9,773 nt of DNA, from the NCBI GenBank assembly GCA_021817645.1, contig JAKAGH010000101.1, positions 1 through 9,773 of the forward strand. Reading direction: 5' to 3'. This DNA comes from Deltaproteobacteria bacterium. GTDB taxonomy: Bacteria; Desulfobacterota; Desulfobaccia; Desulfobaccales; 0-14-0-80-60-11. This document shows, in pieces, positions 1-6,611 of the stretch (its first letter is position 1; every line of letters starts with the position of its first letter). The position numbers and the translations under genes are program-made. A model generated the notes under the pieces. That model saw only the letters and a list, made by a program, of their open reading frames with translations. It was not told where the DNA came from and made no database searches.

Positions 1-2
1 GG

Positions 3-1106
3 GTGGCCAATTTCGCCTGCCCCCCGGCAGATGGGGATAAGGCCCTGCATCTGGAGCTTAAGGCCTATACTCCCCCCGAGGTCCTGCATGGTGAGGAGGT
101 CTCCCCGGCCGGCAACATTTTTTCCTTGGGGGTTCTGGGCTACCGTCTGCTGGCGGGCAGTCTGCCCTACCCTCTAACGTTTGATGAGCCTTTTCCCTAC
201 CGGCTGGAAACCATGCCCGTGGACCTGGAGGAGATTCCCCTGCCTTTGCAGAATTTACTCATACAGTGCCTCTCTCCGGACCCCGAAGACCGCTTTGCCG
301 ATGCCGGAGCCTTTCTGACCCAGCTCCGGCAGCTCCGGGACTCCTGGCAGACGAGTGGCCGGGAGACCTGGTTTTCTGAGGAGCCGTCCGAGTCCCAAAA
401 AACGGCCTGGCCCCGGTTCGGAACCGGCGCCGCCGGCATCTGGGGGAAGATCTGGCATCACGGCAAGGTCTGGGGAGAAAAACTATATTCCAGCCTGTGC
501 GGCCACTCCCCTCGCCTGACCCTGAGTTCCCGCCATCTCCGCCTGGGCCTGGGTCTGGCCGGGATTCTCATCATTCTGCTGGTCGTTGGCGTCCAGGTGA
601 AGCGCTATTTGGTCCCGCCTCCGGAGCCAGTCACGGAAACCGCCGCCACCGCCGCGCCGGCGCCCAGTGCCGTCCCGCCTCTGGCGGAAACGCAGGAGCC
701 CGCAGCCCCGGCGGCAGAACCAGCGCCGGCCCCGGTCACGGGGCGGCCTGGCCAGGGTCATCCCCCCCTCGTAGCGGCTCCCCCGCCGGCAGCGGCCCCC
801 AGGCCCGAAAAACCTGTGCTTAAGGAAGACAAATACATGTTGATCGTCGGCACTTTCCCCCAGCTGGACCAGGCCCGAACCCTGGCCCGGCGGCTGAAAG
901 CCAAGAAATTCCAGGCTTATCTGGCCAAAACCACCGTCAAGGGCAAGCCCCCCGCTTACCAGGTACGCCTGGGACCCTTCCCGGAGAAAAAGGCGGCAGA
1001 GGAAACGGCCAAACGCCTGAAGGCGCAAGAGCACCTCACTCCCCGGCTGGTCAAAATTAAGCCGAAAGCGGCCCAGACCGCGGCCACCCCCGGAGGGACC
1101 CGATGA
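3..1106 (+). CDS. Ser/Thr kinase-like (probable pseudokinase) membrane protein with SPOR domain, 5' partial
   Basis: The visible 367 residues start inside a protein-kinase fold; the N-lobe and catalytic loop lie left of the window, so the GTG at base 3 is probably an internal Val codon. Residues 22-26 (YTPPE) fit the APE motif, 37-51 (G-N-IFSLG...LLAG) fit subdomain IX, and 89-98 (CLSPDPEDRF) fit subdomain XI with its Arg. A Lys/Arg-flanked hydrophobic helix at 180-198 is a transmembrane segment. It is followed by a Pro/Ala-rich linker (about 204-274) and a C-terminal SPOR domain (about 276-352, YMLIVGTF...YQVRLGPF). SPOR domains bind denuded septal peptidoglycan. The expected topology is cytoplasmic kinase fold and periplasmic SPOR. 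Odd points: the DFG position reads N-F-A (residues 3-5) and the subdomain IX Asp is Asn38, which suggests a degenerate kinase. The stop codon overlaps the purC start (ATGA). The fold assignment is firm; loss of catalysis is inference. Confidence 0.82.
   Translation: MANFACPPADGDKALHLELKAYTPPEVLHGEEVSPAGNIFSLGVLGYRLLAGSLPYPLTFDEPFPYRLETMPVDLEEIPLPLQNLLIQCLSPDPEDRFADAGAFLTQLRQLRDSWQTSGRETWFSEEPSESQKTAWPRFGTGAAGIWGKIWHHGKVWGEKLYSSLCGHSPRLTLSSRHLRLGLGLAGILIILLVVGVQVKRYLVPPPEPVTETAATAAPAPSAVPPLAETQEPAAPAAEPAPAPVTGRPGQGHPPLVAAPPPAAAPRPEKPVLKEDKYMLIVGTFPQLDQARTLARRLKAKKFQAYLAKTTVKGKPPAYQVRLGPFPEKKAAEETAKRLKAQEHLTPRLVKIKPKAAQTAATPGGTR
1092..1096 (+). promoter_or_regulatory. Ribosome binding site of purC
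   Basis: GGAGG lies 6 nt before the ATG at 1103, inside the last codons of the upstream kinase-SPOR gene. It decides the purC start and supports coupled translation through the ATGA overlap. Confidence 0.7.
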
Positions 1107-1993
1107 GCGCGCCGGTATTGGCCACTGCCTTAGAAGGCCTGGGGCCCCGCCACCAGGGCAAAGTGCGGGATATTTACGACCTGGGGGACCGCCTCCTCCT
1201 GGTGGCCACGGACCGCATTTCCGCGTTCGATGTGGTCATGGCCGAACCTATTCCGGACAAGGGCCGCATCCTTACCCGAATTTCCGCGTTCTGGTTCCGG
1301 CACTTGGCCGACGTGGTCCCCAACCATGTTCTATCTCTGAAGGTGGAGGATTTCCCCCCGGCCTGCCAGGCGCACCGGGAGATGCTCCAAGACCGCACCA
1401 TGCTGGTCAAGAAGACCCGGCCCCTCCCGGTGGAGTGCATCGTCCGGGGGTATCTCTCCGGCTCCGGTTGGGCGGAATACCGGGCCACCGGCGGCATCGG
1501 CGGCCTGGCTTTGCCGCCGGGGCTGGTGGAGTCGGAACGCCTGCCCCAACCCATCTTTACCCCCTCCACCAAGGCGGAACTGGGGACCCACGACGAAAAC
1601 ATCTCCTTTGAAACCATGGCGGCCAAAGTGGGAGCGGACCTGGCAGCCAGGGTGAGAGAGATCAGCCTCACCCTCTACCGCCGGGCCCAGGCCTGGGCCG
1701 AGCCCCGGGGCATTATCCTGGCGGACACCAAGTTCGAATTCGGTCTGGTGGCTGGGGAGTTGCTGCTGATCGACGAGGTCCTGACCCCGGACTCCTCCCG
1801 CTTCTGGCCGCAAGGAGACTACCGGGCCGGCGGCCCCCAGAAGAGTTATGACAAGCAGTATCTCCGGGACTACCTGGAATCCCTGGGCTGGAACAAAAAA
1901 CCCCCGCCGCCGCCGCTGCCCCCGGACGTCATCGCCAACACCCGGGCCCGCTATGTCCAGGCCTTGCAGGTATTAACCGGCGAGGATGTGTGA
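1103..1993 (+). CDS. purC: Phosphoribosylaminoimidazole-succinocarboxamide synthase (SAICAR synthetase)
   Basis: PurC (EC 6.3.2.6) joins CAIR and L-aspartate with ATP to give SAICAR in cytoplasmic de novo purine synthesis. The 296-residue protein is complete and of the longer subtype (the E. coli type is about 240 residues). Visible family motifs are GKVRDIYD at 19-26 (ATP-binding strand and loop), ATDRISAFD at 35-43, the signature LPVECIVRGYLSGSGW at 108-123, GTHDENISFE at 161-170, the second signature LADTKFEFG at 206-214, IDEVLTPDSSRFWP at 223-236 and SYDKQYLRDYL at 248-258. The start is fixed by GGAGG 6 nt upstream and by the alignment of the first motif at residue 19. It overlaps the upstream kinase-SPOR gene by 4 nt, which makes an operon likely, although no functional link to that gene is known to me. 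Only 28 nt separate its stop from the convergent CBS gene. Confidence 0.97.
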   Translation: MSAPVLATALEGLGPRHQGKVRDIYDLGDRLLLVATDRISAFDVVMAEPIPDKGRILTRISAFWFRHLADVVPNHVLSLKVEDFPPACQAHREMLQDRTMLVKKTRPLPVECIVRGYLSGSGWAEYRATGGIGGLALPPGLVESERLPQPIFTPSTKAELGTHDENISFETMAAKVGADLAARVREISLTLYRRAQAWAEPRGIILADTKFEFGLVAGELLLIDEVLTPDSSRFWPQGDYRAGGPQKSYDKQYLRDYLESLGWNKKPPPPPLPPDVIANTRARYVQALQVLTGEDV

Positions 1994-2021
1994 TTAGCAA
2001 GGCATCTGATACTAACGTCCC

Positions 2022-2915
2022 TTAGCGAATCCTGATCCTGCTGGTGACGCAGGCCCGGCAGGTGCCGGAGCGGAAGCGGGCCACGTCGGAGAGGGCCAGG
2101 ACGCCCACCAGGTTCTCCGGCTGGTCCTTATAGACAAAGAGACGGTGGATATCCGCGAAGATCATCTGCTTCAAGGCGTTCAGCAATAATTCCTGATGAT
2201 CGCTGGCCTGGACCGGTGAAGTCATCACCGTTCGGGCCGGGGCGGCCACCGGCACCCCATGTTTATAAGCCAGGATCAGGTCGGTTTTGGAAACCACCCC
2301 CACCGGTCTCCGGTCCTCCCCTCGGATCAGGACGGCTCCCAGGCGCTGGGCAGCCAATCCTTCCATCACCGCCAGCAAGGTGTCGGTCTGGGCATAAGTC
2401 AGAATTCCAGAGGTCATTACTTCCCGGACTTTCAAGGAATCCAGCAAGGACCGGCCCGGCCCGGACGCGCCGGGGCGGTGCCTGGCCCGTTCGCACTTAT
2501 GGCAGAAACGGTAGAGCAGTCCCATAATATCCGGGTAGGCCAAAACGCCCGCGGCCTGCTCTGGCACTTCTTCCGCAACATAGAGGCGATGCACGCGCTG
2601 GGCCTGCATCACGTCCAGAGCCGCCTCCAGGGAATCGTCGGCCCGGCAGAACAGGGGCGGTCCCACCATGATATTCCGGGCCGGGGTTGTAAGCGGCAGC
2701 CCGGCATAGTAAGCCCCCATGAGGTCGGTTTTGGACACCACCCCCACGGCCCGCTGGGCCTCGTCCACCAGGAGCAGGGCATTCACCTTGTATTTGATGG
2801 TGTGGCGGATGACTTGTTCCAGCAGGGCCTGCCGGGGAAGTTGAATCACCTGGCGGCGCATGGCATCCCGCACCCGCAAGCCCTGCAACACCCCCCGATG
2901 GTCGATGACCGGCAT
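2022..2915 (-). CDS. Four-CBS-domain protein with two in-register CxxC motifs
   Basis: Four CBS motifs form two Bateman modules: about 14-70 and 78-135, then 161-218 and 226-281. CBS pairs usually bind adenine nucleotides and act as energy or ligand sensors; no catalytic domain is attached, so the partner is unknown. The halves are an internal duplication with a constant offset of 148 residues: VRDAM/VREVM (15/163), VGVVSKTDL (57/205), PAR (78/226), VHRLYV/IHRLFV (108/256) and GVLA (123/271). Each half ends in CxxCxxxR: Cys138/Cys141/Arg145 and Cys286/Cys289/Arg293, exactly 148 apart. The ATG at 2915 has no clear ribosome binding site. The frame stays open for 19 more codons upstream (to a TGA at 2973-2975) with no ATG, GTG or TTG, and residues 1-12 look like the end of another CBS motif, so the 5' end may be damaged or mis-assigned. 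It converges on purC. Domain call is sure; function is not. Confidence 0.88.
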   Translation of the reverse strand: MPVIDHRGVLQGLRVRDAMRRQVIQLPRQALLEQVIRHTIKYKVNALLLVDEAQRAVGVVSKTDLMGAYYAGLPLTTPARNIMVGPPLFCRADDSLEAALDVMQAQRVHRLYVAEEVPEQAAGVLAYPDIMGLLYRFCHKCERARHRPGASGPGRSLLDSLKVREVMTSGILTYAQTDTLLAVMEGLAAQRLGAVLIRGEDRRPVGVVSKTDLILAYKHGVPVAAPARTVMTSPVQASDHQELLLNALKQMIFADIHRLFVYKDQPENLVGVLALSDVARFRSGTCRACVTSRIRIR

Positions 2916-2935
2916 ATCTTTAAAACCGTCTTGGG

Positions 2936-2956
2936 TTTTCAGTTTTCGGTTTTCGG
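2936..2956 (+). repeat. Three 7-bp tandem units, TTTTC[AG]G
   Basis: TTTTCAG, TTTTCGG and TTTTCGG follow each other without a gap, starting 21 bp from the annotated start of the four-CBS gene. From memory, low-complexity tracts of this style occur between genes in several environmental bacteria; I cannot confirm copies elsewhere in this genome. Confidence 0.6.
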
Positions 2957-3022
2957 TTAAAAAATATTCAAATCAATTTTTGTGCGAAGGAAGCGCCTGC
3001 CATTTCTATCTTTTGGCGTCTG

Positions 3023-3046
3023 CTTTGCGCCTTTGCGTCTTTGCGT
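3023..3046 (+). repeat. Three 8-bp tandem units, CTTTGCG[CT]
   Basis: CTTTGCGC, CTTTGCGT and CTTTGCGT run in tandem, with a degenerate relative (TTTTGGCGTC) just before and GAGG after. Together with the 7-bp array, this accounts for much of the 184-bp gap between the two CBS genes, which otherwise shows no gene. I recall similar CTTTGCG tracts as noncoding repeats in unrelated bacteria; the role is unknown. Confidence 0.6.
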
Positions 3047-3099
3047 GAGGATTATCTTTCAGAGGCGAAACCCGAACTTGGTGTTAACCTAAGGTGCGA

Positions 3100-3582
3100 T
3101 TAATCCCGCAGCCCCGCTATCAGGCAATTAAAAACCTTGGAGAAATAAACGATTCCCAGAATCTTTCCATCTTCCAGCACCGGGAGCCGGCGGATGTGCT
3201 TTTTGATCATGATGTCAATGATCATGAGCAGATGGGTCTCGGGGGTAACGGTAATGACCTCGGTGGTCATGATATCTCCCACCCGCAGCGGTTTGGCTCG
3301 CCGGCAGGCCTCTTCCAGGAATCCGGAGATATCCAGATCGTCCATCTCTCCCCAAATGTGGATGTGTTTGGGGCGGAGCAGCAGCAGAATATCGTAGAGG
3401 GAGAGCATCCCCACCAGCCGGTTCTGCGCATCCGTGACCATCATGCCAAACACCGGCTGGCCTGTTTCTTTGCCGGCCTGCTCAAAAATCCTCACCGCCT
3501 CGGAGATGGACATCTCCGGCGTCAAGGTCTGAAAACGGGTGTCCATGATTTCCCGAGTTGTCTGTGCCACTGCCTGCCTCAT
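3100..3582 (-). CDS. Two-CBS-domain protein
   Basis: A 160-residue protein made of one CBS pair (Bateman module). CBS1 spans about residues 8-70, ending LVGMLSLYDILLLL. CBS2 spans about 100-152, with VGDIMTTEVITVTPETHLL and RRLPVLEDGKILGIVYFSKV. A 30-residue linker (71-100) rich in charged residues, with HIHIWGEMDDLDISGF, lies between them. No enzyme, channel or DNA-binding domain is attached, so it is probably a soluble nucleotide-responsive regulator or a free regulatory subunit. It lacks the CxxC tail of the next gene and the two are not close copies. The ATG at 3582 has only a weak Shine-Dalgarno; a second in-frame Met is at residue 13, but starting there would cut into CBS1. It sits 90 nt after the exported coiled-coil gene, on the same strand. 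Confidence 0.88.
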   Translation of the reverse strand: MRQAVAQTTREIMDTRFQTLTPEMSISEAVRIFEQAGKETGQPVFGMMVTDAQNRLVGMLSLYDILLLLRPKHIHIWGEMDDLDISGFLEEACRRAKPLRVGDIMTTEVITVTPETHLLMIIDIMIKKHIRRLPVLEDGKILGIVYFSKVFNCLIAGLRD

Positions 3583-3672
3583 CCATTTGGCCCAGGGAAA
3601 TAATTACCGGCAAAAAGGCAGCGAGTCCCGGTGGCGCCTCCTCCGGTTCGCCTGCCCGCCTCAGCTCGATCT

Positions 3673-4692
3673 TCAGTTATTCAGGTAGATGTCCCAGGAA
3701 TAATCGATCTTTTTGTTGGAAAAGACCACTTCTGCAAAACCCGCTTCTTTGAGTCTTTGCAGCAGGTCGGATTTGTCCACGAACACGAAGACCAGGGGCC
3801 GGGAAAAGAGTATGCAGTCCATCTTCAGGACGGTTTTCTCGTCGCCGCTGAGCTCGATCTTCACGTCAAAGCCTTTGCCCAGAAAATCCCGGTCCAATTC
3901 CTTGGCCATCTCCTCCCGCTGCTTGATCATCTTCTTAGACTCGGCCTTCCGCATGGCTTCCTGATACTTTTTCAGGTCTTTCTCCCGGCGTTCCACTTCG
4001 TCCAGGAGCTTTTTGGCCTCATCGTACTCGTCGGCCTCGGAGTTGATGGCTTCCAGGTGATGGCGGGCCTCATCCAACCGTCCGTAAGTCCTTTTCAGAA
4101 GATCTTTTTCATCGGGGTGGCCCGCGGCCAGGGCCTTTTTGGCCTCCTGGAGATGGGCGGCCGCGGCCATGACTTCAAAGTCCTGCTCTTTGGCTTCCAG
4201 CTTTGCCAACATTGGCAAAAGAGTCTTTCGGTCCAATAAAGCAATAATTCTATAACCCGGATGCTCCAGATTCTCCCAGGTCAAGGGGTCGCTTTTGAAA
4301 TATTTCTCCACGGTGAAGGCCTGCACCTGGCCTTGCCGCCAATAAAGTCTGACGCGAAAGGGCTTCCCCTGCCGCTCCCGGGCCACCACCAGGGTGGGGT
4401 CCAGGTCCCTTTCCACCTCCCAGATCCCGTCATACGTCACTTCTAAGGCGCCGGGGCCTTGCAGCATCGGGCTCTTGACCTGGGAAGGCTGTTTCCTCAG
4501 AATTTCTGCATAATTCTCCCAAACCTTCAGGGAAACCTTGTCTTTTTCCTTATTTTGGTGGGCCTGGCGGAAATCCCCCAAATCCGGAGAGTTCAGCAAT
4601 AAATCTTTTTCCGGCACCATGGCCAGAGCCGCGGCGGATAGCAGGAGCAGCGACAGGGTGATACCGAAGATTACTTGAACTTTGCGTTTCAT
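3673..4692 (-). CDS. Exported coiled-coil protein of unknown function
   Basis: I do not recognise a named family. Numbering is from the TTG at 4707. A signal peptide is clear: MKRK, then a hydrophobic stretch (11-28) ending ALA before MVPEKD, which fits signal peptidase I and a periplasmic location. There is no lipobox Cys. Residues about 60-160 form a mixed region (ALEVTYDGIWEVERD, VRLYWRQGQVQAFTVEKYF). Residues about 180-272 are highly charged and helical, probably coiled coil. Residues about 275-344 form a small alpha/beta-looking domain (FDVKIELSGDEKTVLKMD...LKEAGFAEVVFSN...YSWDIYL). I chose the ATG at 4692 because it gives a standard signal peptide. The TTG at 4707 directly abuts AAAGGA, too close for it to serve that codon, while the ATG is 15 nt away, which is somewhat far. 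It lies 108 nt after the response regulator gene, so it may share the transcript or be under its control. Confidence 0.75.
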   Translation of the reverse strand: MKRKVQVIFGITLSLLLLSAAALAMVPEKDLLLNSPDLGDFRQAHQNKEKDKVSLKVWENYAEILRKQPSQVKSPMLQGPGALEVTYDGIWEVERDLDPTLVVARERQGKPFRVRLYWRQGQVQAFTVEKYFKSDPLTWENLEHPGYRIIALLDRKTLLPMLAKLEAKEQDFEVMAAAAHLQEAKKALAAGHPDEKDLLKRTYGRLDEARHHLEAINSEADEYDEAKKLLDEVERREKDLKKYQEAMRKAESKKMIKQREEMAKELDRDFLGKGFDVKIELSGDEKTVLKMDCILFSRPLVFVFVDKSDLLQRLKEAGFAEVVFSNKKIDYSWDIYLNN

Positions 4693-4800
4693 CTCGAAAA
4701 TATCCAATCCTTTACAGACATTTGATTATGGCGCATATGAAGGCCAAAGGCCTGGCGCCCCCGGAAACCTGGAGGCAGGTGGCAGCGGGCGGCAGTCGGC

Positions 4801-5163
4801 TCAGGAACCCAGGGCCTTTTTCACCGACCTCTTCAGATCTTCTATCTTCACCGGCTTGGGGAAAAAGTCGAAGATGCGTTCCCTGATGGCCTCAATGGCC
4901 GCGTCCAGAGTGGCGTAAGCAGTAAGCATGATCACCTTGGTGTCAGGATACAGCTGGTTTACTTCCTTCAAGATAGCCATGCCGTCGACATTTTCCATCT
5001 TGAGATCGGTAACCACCAGATCAAATTGCTTATTCCTTATCCTATCCAAGGCCTGAGTGCTGTCGATAAAGGCCTCTACGTCATATCCTTCCTGGGTCAA
5101 GATGCGCTGGGCCATATCACAAACAATCTTTTCATCATCAACGATCAAGATCTGCTTGGGCAT
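4801..5163 (-). CDS. Receiver-only (CheY-like) response regulator
   Basis: The 120 residues form one receiver domain and nothing else. Asp9 and Asp10 make the acidic pocket, Asp53 (VVTDLKM) is the phospho-acceptor, Thr81 (VIMLTAYA) and Lys103 (FFPKP) complete the active site, so all key residues are present. Without a DNA-binding or enzymatic output it should act by phosphorylation-dependent protein contact, or as a phosphorelay intermediate. The ATG lies inside the last codons of the histidine kinase gene, giving a 26-nt overlap in another frame. A strong purine-rich site (AGGAGAGAGAGGAAG) precedes it, so the pair is very likely co-expressed and cognate. The receiver sequence resembles those of NtrC-type regulators, but the AAA+ and HTH parts are absent; the reading frame stops cleanly after LKRSVKKALGS. 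Confidence 0.95.
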   Translation of the reverse strand: MPKQILIVDDEKIVCDMAQRILTQEGYDVEAFIDSTQALDRIRNKQFDLVVTDLKMENVDGMAILKEVNQLYPDTKVIMLTAYATLDAAIEAIRERIFDFFPKPVKIEDLKRSVKKALGS

Positions 5164-6577
5164 CTTCCTCTCTCTCCTTTGGCTGGTATATGGGAATCTT
5201 CACCGTAAAGGTGGTTCCTTGGCCTTCCTCACTTTCCACGGCAATGTCCCCGCGGTGCTGCTGAATGATGCCGTAGCTCAGCGATAACCCCAAACCGGTG
5301 CCTTTAGTGCCTTTAGTGGTAAAAAAGGGATCAAACACATGGGGCAGGTCCTCTTTGCTGATGCCGGCACCCGTGTCCTTAACTTTAACAATCAGATTGC
5401 CATTTTCCATATCTTGACCCACGTCGAGGGTCAAGTCTCCGCCTTCGGGCATGGCCTGAATAGCGTTGATCAGAAGATTTATCAGCACCTGCTCGATTTG
5501 CGGCGCATCCACATAGACGTGAGGCAGGTCGGGCTGGAGATATTTATGGAGCTTGACGTTGGAGATTTTTATCTGATTGCTGACCAGGGCGATACTTCTC
5601 TCGACGAGGTCTTCCGGCTCATATTCCTGCAACTCCTGCTTCTTTTGCCGGGAAAAATCCAAGAGATTATTGATAATCCTGCTGATCCGCTCGGTTTGAG
5701 TGAGAACATCCGCCATGAAATTCTTTTTTTCCCCGTCTTCCAGAATATCATAGAGGCTCAGGTAACCCTGGGCAATCAAAGAGATGTTATTTAACGGATT
5801 CCCCAACTCGTGGGCCACCCCGGAGATCAGAATCCCCAGAGAGGCCAGCTTCTCGCTCTGGAGAAGCACGGCTTCCCGTTTCTCCAGTTCTCTGGCCATA
5901 TCCGCCAGGGCCTTGATGGCATAATCAATCTCATTCTTAGGGGAAAAGGTCTGCTTGGCCACTTCATGCAGCTTGCCCTGGGACACCATCTGGATCAGAT
6001 TCCCCATAATGGCCAGTTCTTTAATGAGAAAATGCGAAAAATATTGCCAGACTACCAATTGAAACAGTAACACCACTCCCAGAGAAGCGATCAATCTGGT
6101 GATGCTGGTGGAAATTATGTTGTTGACGTCCCGCCGTTCGCGTTTGAGCAAAACTTCCGAAAGCCGCGTCAGTTCATGGCCCAGCGATCTGAAGTCCTCT
6201 TCGAATTTTGTGGGTGTCTTCTTGGTGGCGATTACTCCCCGGGCCATATTCAGGTATTGATTAAGGTTGTTCCGCATCGTATCATAAGTTCCCGGCCCCA
6301 GGGTTTTGAGAATATCCGCCTTTGAAGATTGAATAACATTATCAAGATATTCTCCTCGTTCCACCACCTCCTTTAAGGCGTTAACGTCACCATATAAAAA
6401 GTAATTTTTCTCCGATTTTCTGACCTCCAAAAGCGAGATGTTCAGATCGTCAATGATCTCGATAACCCCTAATTTGGAGAGAACCGTATTAAAAGATAGA
6501 TAAACAAAGACACCGATTAGGCAGATTATTGTTGCCTGGATCGCTACAGCAATAATAATTCTATTCCTGATGGTCAT
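5138..6577 (-). CDS. Membrane sensor histidine kinase (NtrB-like core)
   Basis: A 479-residue inner-membrane kinase. TM1 is about residues 7-28 and TM2 about 162-183, enclosing a helical periplasmic sensor of about 130 residues. The stretch VRKSEKNYFLYGD (52-64) resembles four-helix-bundle sensors of chemoreceptor type. A HAMP-like linker (about 184-236) follows. The H-box is at 252-265 with phospho-acceptor His256 (SGVAHELGNPLNNI), the N-box has Asn367/Asn371 (NLLINAIQA), G1 is DTGAGI at 401-406, the F-box is FDPFFTTK at 415-422 and G2 is GTGLGLS at 426-432; all catalytic parts are intact. It autophosphorylates on His and should phosphorylate Asp53 of the receiver encoded by the overlapping next gene. 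It starts 34 nt after the heptad-repeat gene, with a modest AAGAGA site. The signal is unknown. Confidence 0.96.
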   Translation of the reverse strand: MTIRNRIIIAVAIQATIICLIGVFVYLSFNTVLSKLGVIEIIDDLNISLLEVRKSEKNYFLYGDVNALKEVVERGEYLDNVIQSSKADILKTLGPGTYDTMRNNLNQYLNMARGVIATKKTPTKFEEDFRSLGHELTRLSEVLLKRERRDVNNIISTSITRLIASLGVVLLFQLVVWQYFSHFLIKELAIMGNLIQMVSQGKLHEVAKQTFSPKNEIDYAIKALADMARELEKREAVLLQSEKLASLGILISGVAHELGNPLNNISLIAQGYLSLYDILEDGEKKNFMADVLTQTERISRIINNLLDFSRQKKQELQEYEPEDLVERSIALVSNQIKISNVKLHKYLQPDLPHVYVDAPQIEQVLINLLINAIQAMPEGGDLTLDVGQDMENGNLIVKVKDTGAGISKEDLPHVFDPFFTTKGTKGTGLGLSLSYGIIQQHRGDIAVESEEGQGTTFTVKIPIYQPKEREEDAQADLDR

Positions 6578-6611
6578 ATCTATCTCTTAAAGATTATTTT
6601 CGCCACTTCAA

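Noticed and set aside
483..1034. - strand frame of 183 residues opposite the kinase-SPOR gene
   Set aside because: Gly/Arg-rich shadow of the Pro/Ala linker and SPOR coding sequence, with no recognisable domain.
1994..2021. Bidirectional terminator between purC and the convergent CBS gene
   Set aside because: I found no stable stem with a T-run in these 28 bp.
2259..2960. + strand frame of 233 residues opposite the four-CBS gene
   Set aside because: The opposite strand encodes four clear CBS motifs; the + frame has no domain and runs into the intergenic repeat.
3631..4239. + strand frame of 202 residues opposite the exported protein gene
   Set aside because: Antisense of a gene with a clear signal peptide and charged helical region; the hydrophobic look comes from complementing charged codons.
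4741..4756. AGGCC-AAA-GGCCT inverted repeat between the receiver and the exported protein gene
   Set aside because: A 5-bp stem with no T-run; too weak to call a terminator.
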